Assembly (NCBI RefSeq): GCF_004345825.1
Contig: NZ_SLXM01000007.1
Location: 212,841 to 276,840 of the forward strand
Reading direction: 5' to 3'
DNA length: 64,000 bases
DNA from: Tenacibaculum skagerrakense
GTDB taxonomy: Bacteria; Bacteroidota; Bacteroidia; Flavobacteriales; Flavobacteriaceae
In this document: piece by piece, positions 1 through 9,100 of the stretch
Layout: the number at the start of each line of letters is the position of its first letter
How positions within the stretch are numbered: position 1 is the first letter of the stretch
The notes under the pieces: generated by a model
What the model saw: only the letters and a program-made list of their open reading frames with translations
What the model was told of the DNA's origin: nothing
Database searches by the model: none
Made by a program: the position numbers and the translations under genes

Positions 1-205
1 TTTAATTACCTATGCCAAAGAACTCATTGAAACAGCAATTCTATATCACGAACCAAGAATAGATGTTATCAAAATAGATGTCTCTGAAACTGATCCTTTA
101 GAAGGACAATTAATTATCAAAATTGAATATAGAATACGAGCTACCAACAGTAGAACTAATGTTGTTTTTCCTTTTTATAAAGGTGAAGGAACAGATATAA
201 ATTAA
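1..205 (+). CDS. gp25/GPW-family baseplate wedge protein of an eCIS (3' end only)
   Basis: The 5' part lies outside the window. Reading from base 2, an open frame of 67 residues ends in TAA at 203-205. The segment 'YHEPRID' followed by alternating hydrophobic strands, 'IEYRI' and 'VVFPFYKGEG' is the conserved C-terminal half of GPW/gp25 proteins, which form the inner baseplate wedge of phage T4, T6SS (TssE) and Afp-like particles. The next gene starts 8 bases after the stop, behind an AAAAGGA ribosome-binding-like stretch, so it belongs to the same operon. Family assignment is from recognised motifs; the Afp9-like role is inference from gene order. Confidence 0.85.
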   Translation, partial: LITYAKELIETAILYHEPRIDVIKIDVSETDPLEGQLIIKIEYRIRATNSRTNVVFPFYKGEGTDIN

Positions 206-213
206 AAGGAATC

Positions 214-3200
214 ATGAGTAAAATCATACCAAATATATTAACCCGTAACGGAACAGGACAAGAGCAACGTTTTATTCAAGCTCTAGATCCTGAGAATTTC
301 GAATTACACGATTTTACAATTGAAGATTGGATTTTATTCGCTTACAATTTTTCAAAGAATGTAAATTACTTTTCAACCAAAGATTATGAAGTAGTTGCAG
401 GAGATTGGAAAAACTTTTTCAAACAACTTACCACAGAGGAAATTCCGTACAGAGGAACCCGAGAATATGATAAATTAAAAGAGTCTGTAGCTAAGAATTT
501 AGCAGAAATGTCTAAAGATGCTAAAGTTACTGCGCATCTAACATTATTTATCTGTTTTTTAAACCTATTAGAATTATCTAAAGAAAGATTTAATCAACTA
601 ACCAAACGTCATTTAGATTTTTATTATAAAGAAATTTTACAAGTAGATAAAAGAGAACCTATTGCAGATCAAGCGCATGTGCTTTTTGAATTGGCAAAAA
701 AAGTTACCGACCAGCAAATAGTTGAAGGTACTGCTTTAGATGCTAAAAAAGATGCTTTAGGAAATCCGCTTGTGTATAAAACTACCGAAGAGCTAATTGC
801 TAACAAAACAACTGTTAGTCAATTAAAAACATTGTATAACAGCAACACAGAAGAGGTAAAGAAAATTAAAGTTAGTAACAATGTAAAAACCAAAGATGGA
901 TTAGAAGAGCCATTAGAAGAAGGTAAACCTTACTGGTATCCTTTTGGTTATCCTGAAACTGCAAAAAATGTTGATGAACTGCCTGATGCAAAGCTTGGTT
1001 TTTCAATTGCTTCACCGATGTTGTTCTTGAAGGAAGGTTTACGAACAGTTACAATTACGTTTAACTTCGATGATAATTTTAGTAGTAAAACAGTAAATAT
1101 TGATGAAGTAATTAAAAGCATCTCATTGTTTGCTAGTGGTCAAGAAAATTGGATAGAACCAGAATTAACGTTAATTGACAATGCCAATGATGGCGAATTC
1201 AATACAAATAAAAAGGAAGTACAATTTACGTTTCAATTAGATTATGATGCGGATGCTTTAGTAAATTATAATCAAGAATTTTTGCTTACAAAATACAATA
1301 CAACGCATCCGTTAGTTCGTTTCGAATTTGATGTGTCTAATGAAACTGGTTATGAGTTTTATAAGCTTTTAGCAGAAAATACCTTAAATGAAATTACAAT
1401 AAACACAGATGTACAAGGTATCACCTCTGTAGCTATTGAAAACGATAATGGAAGCTTAAAATCAAACAAGCCATTTACTCCTTTTACAACTAGACCAATC
1501 ATAGGAAGCAATTTTACTATAAACTATGAAGAGGCTTTTTCAAAAGAGTGGACTGAATTCACAGTAAATCTTAGATGGAAAAATGTACCAGAGGATTTAA
1601 AAACTTGGTATGCAGCTTATATGAAGTCTACCTCTTATTCATCAATAAATGGTTATGCTAGTTTACTAGGGAAAACTATTTCAGAGAATGAAGACAACTT
1701 GATTGTATCTGGCCCAGAGTATTTTAAAATTGAAAAAAGATTATTGCATGCTGGAGGTGTTAGCAAAGAAACAGAAGGAGCAATTATTAATCTTTTTGAA
1801 AGAGAAACAATTATAGATGGAGAAAATGTAGAAATAACATATTCTTCTATTATAACTACTCAAAACGTCGCAAATTCTTATGGAATAGATAAAGCAGGAC
1901 CTTTACAATTGTCTTTAGAACAATCTTTTTTACATGAATTGTATCCAAAGTTATATGCATTGGCTGTTAGTTCTCAAAGTAAGACAATTAATTTGCCTAA
2001 CGAACCTTATACACCTCTTATTGAAGGAATTTCTGTTGGTTATGTAGCAGAAGAATCATTAGTAATGTCTGAAGCAGCTAAATCAGATAATAGAATTCAA
2101 TTATTTCACGAGCATGCTTTTGGTCAAAGCGAAGAAAACTATGCGATAAAGAAATATTTACAGGAAGAGAAAAACATTATTGACGTATTTGATAAAGACA
2201 CTATTCAAACAGTATTAGTACCAAGATATTGTCTTGGAGGACACTTATATATTGGGCTTGAAGAGGTTGTAAATCAACAAAGTGTTGCATTATTAATTCA
2301 AGTGTTAGAGGGAAGTGAAAATCCTCTTACAGATAGTTTTACTGATACCGAAAAAGTACTTTGGTCAGTATTGTGTAATAATAAATGGAAGAGTTTAGAA
2401 GATAGTATTATTTCAAACGACGCTGATAATTTTTTAAAGTCAGGAATTTTCAAATTTACGATTCCAAGAGAAGCAACATCCGATAATACGTTACTACCAG
2501 AAGGCTATGTTTGGATTAAAGCACAAATGAATAAATCATTCGATGCTGTTTGTCAGGCTATCGATATACATGCGCAAGCTGTATTAGCAAGTTTCGAAAA
2601 TAATAATAACGAAGTAAGTCATTTAAAAGACGGATTACCGGCAGGAACTATCAAAAAGATGGTGACTAGAATTCCGCAAGTAAAAGGTATTTCACAACCT
2701 TATAATGCATTTGGAGGAAGTCCCGAAGAAACGGATGAAAAGTTCTACAGAAGAATAAGCGAACGTCTACGTCACAAAAACAGAGCAATTACACTTTGGG
2801 ACTATGAACATATCATTTTACAAGAATTTCCAGAAATTTATAAAGTAAAATGTCTAAATCATACATCAGAAACAAGTTTTACTTCGGCTGGAAATGTTAC
2901 CATAGTTGTAGTTCCTGATACCGTAAATAAAAATGTATTCGATATCTATCAGCCTCGTGTTAGCATGGCTTTATTAAACAAAATTAAAGCTCATGTAAAT
3001 GCATTAAATACACTTCATGTAGAGGCAAACATTATCAACCCAAATTACGAAGAGGTAGCAATTGGTTTAGAAGCAAAATTCTATGATGGATATGATGAGA
3101 ATTTTTATAAAGAACAGTTAAAAACTGATATTACAAAGTTCTTATCACCGTGGGCTTTTGACGATACAAAAGAAGTCACTTTCGGAATTGCGCTTCACAA

Positions 3201-3405
3201 AAGTGTATTAATAGATTATATAGAGAAACTTCCTTATGTAGATTATCTACAAAATGTAACGATGAATGGTGATGCTAACATTTACAAGATTGTTCCAAGC
3301 GATCCAAAATCAATTTTAGTATCCGCTAAAGAGCATTCAGTAAGTACGGTATTAACTACTTGTAAAGGAACCAAAACAATCATTGAACCAGTATGTCAAC
3401 TATAA
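214..3405 (+). CDS. Baseplate J-like wedge protein of the eCIS (Afp11-like)
   Basis: A 1063-residue protein without signal peptide or membrane segments, expected in the cytoplasm where particles are assembled. Residues about 831-880 contain 'FGGSPEETDEKFYRRISERLR' style sequence (G-G-S-P-E-E-T-D, R-I-S-E-R-L-R-H-K, then 'FPEIYKVKCLNH'), the hallmark of baseplate J/gp47 proteins in Afp-type contractile injection systems. The N-terminal 200 residues are helical, and the middle is strand-rich and poorly recognisable. It directly follows gp25 and overlaps the next baseplate gene by 13 bases, implying co-expression and translational coupling. Its predicted role is to build the wedge that links the spike hub to the sheath. 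The J-like identity is strong; exact equivalence to Afp11 is inferred. Confidence 0.88.
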   Translation: MSKIIPNILTRNGTGQEQRFIQALDPENFELHDFTIEDWILFAYNFSKNVNYFSTKDYEVVAGDWKNFFKQLTTEEIPYRGTREYDKLKESVAKNLAEMSKDAKVTAHLTLFICFLNLLELSKERFNQLTKRHLDFYYKEILQVDKREPIADQAHVLFELAKKVTDQQIVEGTALDAKKDALGNPLVYKTTEELIANKTTVSQLKTLYNSNTEEVKKIKVSNNVKTKDGLEEPLEEGKPYWYPFGYPETAKNVDELPDAKLGFSIASPMLFLKEGLRTVTITFNFDDNFSSKTVNIDEVIKSISLFASGQENWIEPELTLIDNANDGEFNTNKKEVQFTFQLDYDADALVNYNQEFLLTKYNTTHPLVRFEFDVSNETGYEFYKLLAENTLNEITINTDVQGITSVAIENDNGSLKSNKPFTPFTTRPIIGSNFTINYEEAFSKEWTEFTVNLRWKNVPEDLKTWYAAYMKSTSYSSINGYASLLGKTISENEDNLIVSGPEYFKIEKRLLHAGGVSKETEGAIINLFERETIIDGENVEITYSSIITTQNVANSYGIDKAGPLQLSLEQSFLHELYPKLYALAVSSQSKTINLPNEPYTPLIEGISVGYVAEESLVMSEAAKSDNRIQLFHEHAFGQSEENYAIKKYLQEEKNIIDVFDKDTIQTVLVPRYCLGGHLYIGLEEVVNQQSVALLIQVLEGSENPLTDSFTDTEKVLWSVLCNNKWKSLEDSIISNDADNFLKSGIFKFTIPREATSDNTLLPEGYVWIKAQMNKSFDAVCQAIDIHAQAVLASFENNNNEVSHLKDGLPAGTIKKMVTRIPQVKGISQPYNAFGGSPEETDEKFYRRISERLRHKNRAITLWDYEHIILQEFPEIYKVKCLNHTSETSFTSAGNVTIVVVPDTVNKNVFDIYQPRVSMALLNKIKAHVNALNTLHVEANIINPNYEEVAIGLEAKFYDGYDENFYKEQLKTDITKFLSPWAFDDTKEVTFGIALHKSVLIDYIEKLPYVDYLQNVTMNGDANIYKIVPSDPKSILVSAKEHSVSTVLTTCKGTKTIIEPVCQL

Positions 3406-6113
3406 ATCAACATATCACAATTCCTAAAAATGTTAGTTCTAATAACGATTTAGATTTTCATTTTTTACGTAAAGAAGGAATTGCTTATTTAGAGCAGCTT
3501 GGAGGTAAATTATGGACCGATTTCAACTCACACGATCCTGGAATTACCATCTTAGAAATGTTATGTTATGCGATTACGGATTTAGGAATGCGAATCGATA
3601 TTCCGCTTGAGAATTTATTAGCATCAAAAGATCCAAAAAAAGCTATCCAAACACAGTTTTATAAAGCTTCAGAAATTTTTCCATCTAAACCTGTAAATGA
3701 GTTTGACTATAGAAAGTTGTTTATTGATTTAGAGGGTGTGAAAAATTGTTGGTTACGAAAATTTGACAAAACGGTATATGTAGATTGTAAAAACAGTTTG
3801 CTGTCGTATGCTGAGTTTACTGATATTCCAGATGAATTTCAGAAAGATTTTAAACTGAAAGGATTGTATACGTTATTAGTCGATTTTGAAGATAAAGTTG
3901 ATAAAGTATTGGTTATAAATAAGATTAAAAAGACCTACCATAGCAATCGAAATTTATGTGAAGATTTAATTGAAGTAAAACAAGTTGAATCGCAACCAAT
4001 ATCGGTTTGTGCAAATATTGATGTCTTTTCTGAAGTTGATGAAGAGTGGGTGTATGCCAATATTTTATATCAAATAGAAAATTACTTATCGCCTTCTCTG
4101 CAATTCTATTCTTTAGAAGGAATGCAAGATAAAGGATATTCAACTGATGAAATCTTTGAAGGTCCGGTTTTATCAAATGGTTTTATAGATACTGAAGAGT
4201 TAAAAGAAGCAGAGCTTCGCACAGAAGTCCGTCTTTCAGATATCATGAAAATTATCATGAATGTGGAAGGTGTAAAACTGATTAAAGATATTTCGGTTGG
4301 TTTTTGTGATGATACTATTGTACAGGAAAACAAATGGGTAGTATGTATTGATAAAGACAAAAAACCTGTTTTATGTAGCAAAAGTACCTTCAATTTTACT
4401 AAAGGATTTTTACCACTGAATTTAAATTTAGAGAGGGTTGAAACTTATAAAGCTCAGATTAAAGAAGATGCAATAGCTGCTCAAGAAATTTCGAAGGAAG
4501 ATTTAATTTTAGATTTACCAAAAGGAGTTGCTTTAGAATCTGAGGAATACACAACAATTCAAAACGATTTTCCAGATGCTTATGGAATCGGACAAGAAGG
4601 TTTAGGAATACATGTAACCAATTCAAGAAGAGCAAAAGCCAAACAATTAAAGGGATATTTAACTTTTTTCGACCAAATTTTAGCAACCTATTTCAAGCAT
4701 TTGTCAGAAGTAAGTACGTTGTTATCAGTATCAGGAACTGAAACACGTTCTTTCTTTACGCAAGCTGTTAAAGATATTAAAGACTTCGACGATTTAGTAA
4801 GTGAATATCCTCAATCTAATGATGATGAATTGACAGAACTTTTACTAAGTCAATTCGATAATAATATCGAAAGAAGAAACTCAATTTTAGATCATCTTAT
4901 TGCCCGTTTTGCGGAACGTTTCGGAGAGTATACTTTTTTAATGAAGGCACTTTACGGTACGGCAACTGATGAAATAGTTTTAGCGAATAAAGAGGCTTTC
5001 CTAAAAGATTATAAAGTAATTAGTTCACATCGTGGATTGGCATTTAATTATTACAATCAACCTAAAACAAACCTTTGGGATACGCTAAACATATCAGGTT
5101 TTCAAAAACGAATTGCTCGTTTAATGGGAATTACCAATGAAAAAAGAAGACATCTAACGAATTCAAATGTTGAGGTATATGATTTAGTAAGTGGCGGAAA
5201 CACTGTATATCGTTGGAGAATTAAAGATAATGATGGGAATATTTTAGTGTCTGCCACAGATGATTATCCAACTACAGCATTTGCAGTAGAAGAATTATAT
5301 TTTGCGGCTTTACAAATTGTTCAAACTACAGAAAGAGCAGTAGAAAATGCATTTGAAAAAAGCAATTTAGATGATGTACAAATCGGAAACTTAAAGATTC
5401 ACGCAAGTACGCCTTCAAACCCAAGTATTCCAGTAAAATATTCATTTGATGTAATTAATCCTGAAGAATCTGAAAGTAGTTCAGACTACATTATTGCGAA
5501 GCAGTTTAAATATTATGAGGATACAAATGAGTTAAAAGAAGCAATTCTGTACCTCATTAATTTCATGAAAAATGAGTTTACGGAAGAAGGAATTTTTCTA
5601 GTAGAACATATGTTGCTTCGTCCAGATGTTACCACAAATACAACTAAAGGATTTCTACCAATTTGTGCTGATAATTGTGATGACTGTGGAACGATCGATC
5701 CGTATTCATACAGAGTTAGTATTGTACTTCCTGGATTTACCTATCGTTTTTCTAATCCAGATTTTAGAAGATACATAGAAGATGTTATCAGAGAAGAATT
5801 ACCATCACATATACTTCCAAGAATTTGTTGGGTAGGAGCAAGAAAAGGAATTACAGAAGACAATGATCTTTTCAGATTTGAAAAAGCATACAAAGAATAC
5901 TTATTCAAAAGAACCAACTCAGCACAAGAGCAACCGCAACCAGAATTGAAGAATTTAATGTTTGCTATGCGTGAACTAAATACAGTATATCCTGTTGGTA
6001 GATTAACAGATTGCGACGCAGAAGATGAGGCATTAGATGGAAGAGTAATTCTAGGACAATCGAGCATTGGAATGATTGAAGAAGATAAAGAAGAGAATAC
6101 AAATAACAACTAA
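3393..6113 (+). CDS. Second large baseplate wedge protein of the eCIS (Afp12-like)
   Basis: This 906-residue protein starts inside the end of the preceding J-like gene (ATG at 3393). Residues about 41-67 read W-T-D-F-N-S-H-D-P-G-I-T-I-L-E and continue to C-Y-A-I-T-D-L-G, a motif I recognise from large baseplate components of Afp-like systems. A Cys cluster (C-A-D-N-C-D-D-C-G) near residue 757 precedes a C-terminal domain with 'YRVSIVLPGFTYRF' and 'ELPSHILPRICWVG', also typical of this family. It has no signal peptide. Together with the upstream gene it would form the heterodimeric J-type wedge. The small Cys-rich patch could bind metal, but this is not shown. The 49-base gap to the next gene holds only a weak 5-bp hairpin. 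Confidence 0.82.
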   Translation: MSTINQHITIPKNVSSNNDLDFHFLRKEGIAYLEQLGGKLWTDFNSHDPGITILEMLCYAITDLGMRIDIPLENLLASKDPKKAIQTQFYKASEIFPSKPVNEFDYRKLFIDLEGVKNCWLRKFDKTVYVDCKNSLLSYAEFTDIPDEFQKDFKLKGLYTLLVDFEDKVDKVLVINKIKKTYHSNRNLCEDLIEVKQVESQPISVCANIDVFSEVDEEWVYANILYQIENYLSPSLQFYSLEGMQDKGYSTDEIFEGPVLSNGFIDTEELKEAELRTEVRLSDIMKIIMNVEGVKLIKDISVGFCDDTIVQENKWVVCIDKDKKPVLCSKSTFNFTKGFLPLNLNLERVETYKAQIKEDAIAAQEISKEDLILDLPKGVALESEEYTTIQNDFPDAYGIGQEGLGIHVTNSRRAKAKQLKGYLTFFDQILATYFKHLSEVSTLLSVSGTETRSFFTQAVKDIKDFDDLVSEYPQSNDDELTELLLSQFDNNIERRNSILDHLIARFAERFGEYTFLMKALYGTATDEIVLANKEAFLKDYKVISSHRGLAFNYYNQPKTNLWDTLNISGFQKRIARLMGITNEKRRHLTNSNVEVYDLVSGGNTVYRWRIKDNDGNILVSATDDYPTTAFAVEELYFAALQIVQTTERAVENAFEKSNLDDVQIGNLKIHASTPSNPSIPVKYSFDVINPEESESSSDYIIAKQFKYYEDTNELKEAILYLINFMKNEFTEEGIFLVEHMLLRPDVTTNTTKGFLPICADNCDDCGTIDPYSYRVSIVLPGFTYRFSNPDFRRYIEDVIREELPSHILPRICWVGARKGITEDNDLFRFEKAYKEYLFKRTNSAQEQPQPELKNLMFAMRELNTVYPVGRLTDCDAEDEALDGRVILGQSSIGMIEEDKEENTNNN

Positions 6114-6162
6114 ATAACGTAAAAAACATAGTGTTTTATAACACAGCCAAAACACATTCGGT

Positions 6163-9100
6163 ATGGAAACTAAACTAAAAGATATCACTACAGAGTACAG
6201 CAGGTTTAATACCAATCAGGTATTAACAGCTAAGCAATTAAATTCTTTCATCGATTATTTTGATGATCAAGATCGTTTGTCAAGAATAGGATTAAGTGGT
6301 GTTGGAATTGCATGTGGATTTCACCTTAGTCCTGAGTTTACAGTAGATAAATCGGCAATAAATAGTTTAACAATTACACAAGGAGCCGGAGTTACAACGG
6401 ATGGTGATTTAGTTCAGTTTCATGATTTAATAGAGAAGAATTTAAAGTCTAAGAAGTTCAAGTTTTTCAAGAAGTTTGAAGACAATGATGCTAAATATCC
6501 GAAGTTTTTAAACAGTCAAAACAATCAGTATAACTTATGGGAAGTGTATACTGAAAGTGATAGTTCTTATACCAATTTAGTTGAGTTTACCGATATCAAT
6601 AAAATGGCTGTGCTATTGTATTTAGAGCAATATCCAAATGAAGATGCGCTGTGTAATAAACTGAATTGTGATAATCAAGGAATTGAGCAAATTAACAACT
6701 TACGTGTTTTATTAATTAGTTGCGAAGATATAGAAGCAATAGCTGCTAAAGACGATATTTTTACACAACACGATTGGTTTAAGATTAACGATTCTTTACC
6801 AGTTGTTGAGGCTAAAAGAGTAGTACTAAATGAAAATAATACAGAAACATTTTCTTCTTTAAAAGGCTTGTACAATTCAGCTGTTAAAGATGAAAGCATT
6901 GCTACGGATTTAATCTTAGGATACGAAGTAATTTTAAATAAGTTCGGATTACCGCTTATCAGTAACAAAATAAAATCATTATTCAGTTTTAGTCCCTTAA
7001 GTGTTCCGTTAGATTTTCAGTATCGATATGACACCTTAAAAGATTTAATTGATACCTATAATGAAATCAAGCAATTATTATTACACATCAATGTAAATTG
7101 TTGTCCAAATATCGGAGCATTTCCAAAGCATTTAATGTTAGGAAAAATAGCTGCAACTGAAATCCCGGAATTAAGACACCGATTTTATAACTCTCCAATT
7201 GTTAGTACAGAAGATGATAATCTTAGTAAGATTCAATTGTTGTTAAACAGAGCTATTTCAATTGCAAACAGTTATATAGGAACTACACAAACCAAGGAAA
7301 TAGAAATCACGCCTTCAATGGCACATACTAATTTAAGTGATAAAGCTGTTCCTTTTTACTACAATGTATCTAATAACTTATTACAAAACTGGAATTTTCA
7401 AAAGACGGTAAATTATAAAGCAAATCAGAATTTAAGTTACCATAAAACGAATCTTGATGCATCATTACCGATTCAAAATCCTTTAGCCTATAATATCGAT
7501 AAAAATGATTTCTATCGAATTGAAGGACATCAAGGAAAAATGTATGGAGAAGCGTTAGCAAAGATTCAAAAGCTTAAGAAAGATTATGGATTAAGTTTCG
7601 ATGTAAAAACACTTTCAATCAATGCAACTACTCAAACTATTAATATCAATGATTATGAGTGCGAGTTTGAAGATTTGAAAATGCTATTAAACGCATGGAA
7701 AGCAGAACAAAATTGTATTCTTTCTGAAGTAAGTAAAACCTTTTCTGCATTTAAATTAACAGAGCCAAAAGTAAATACTGTTGCGGATAAGTATAAAAAT
7801 GTAAGAGATGCAGTAAAAGATTCTGCAGGAGATGAAGTAGTAATGACTAGAGATGTAATGACGTCGAAAGAAACATTATTCAAAACAGATTTTGTAAGTA
7901 AAGAATATGCATTTAATGATGGATTACTAGAGGATCAAAAGTTTTTATCCGATCAAGAAATGTTGTACAAATCGTATGATAAAAACATCATTGAGGAAAA
8001 CTTAACGAAAGAGCAAGATACGCTAGGAGTTATTATAGCAGACATTTTTGATAAAAATAAGGGCGGTTCTTCAAGTGATATTCTTGTAGAGCTTGAAAAA
8101 GAAATTGCGCCAATAAGAGAGAGTGAAGTTTGGGTAAAAGAACCAGAATTATCGGATTTTATTTTAACTGATATCACAGAAACGTTAGTACACGCTTTTG
8201 TTTTAGATACTAAGGTTCCATTAGATATTAGAGATATTAACGATAGTATTTTAGTAAGTTATAAATTAACTATCGAAAAATTATGTCAGCAAGTAAAAAA
8301 ATTACAGGCAAGATACAATGCAACTACGTTAGCATTAACAACGAAACAAATACTTGGATTGTTAATTAATCAATTGTCAATTGTTTGTTGCTCAGGTAAA
8401 AAATTAGAAACCTTACTTGCAGAAATTGAAAAAAGAAAACGTAAAATATTAGAAAGAATACAACTTTCAGAATTTGTAAAACATCATCCAGGTTTAGAGC
8501 ATAAAGCTGGAGTTATTCCAGGAGGAACTTTTGTAATGGTGTATGTTACTGAAAATGCTTCTGATACCAATACGTTTAACGATGTAATTTTAGATGTAAT
8601 TTTTAGAAATCAACCAACTGACGAAAAACCAATAGATACAATTTTCGATAGGACTAGAGATACTGCGTTTCCTGTTAAAAATGAATTTTTAGAAAAAGAA
8701 GGTTTATTTAGCTTTAAAAACGGAGGAGTTATAAATCTTTGGGATAAAAGCTCCACTATTAACTTTTCATTTGTAGATACTAAGTCAACAGATTTTACCA
8801 AGCGTTTGTTCTTAGATGATGATGTGGTATTAGTGGGAAAAACATTAGGAGATACCGTTGTAAACTTTACAGCATTTTTAAATAGAGCTTGGTCTAGAGC
8901 AGGATTATCAGAAGTTATTTCTGCGGAAGGAACATTAATGTATAGGGATGGTTCTGTAGGAATGAGAATTACGATTAAAGATCGTTTAGTGCCAAAAGAT
9001 CAATACTACTTCCAAATTTACAACCCAGCGGTAGTAGGAACCAATAACAGATTGTATTTCGACGAAAACGAAGTAATTCGTGAAAATGAAACGTTGAGAA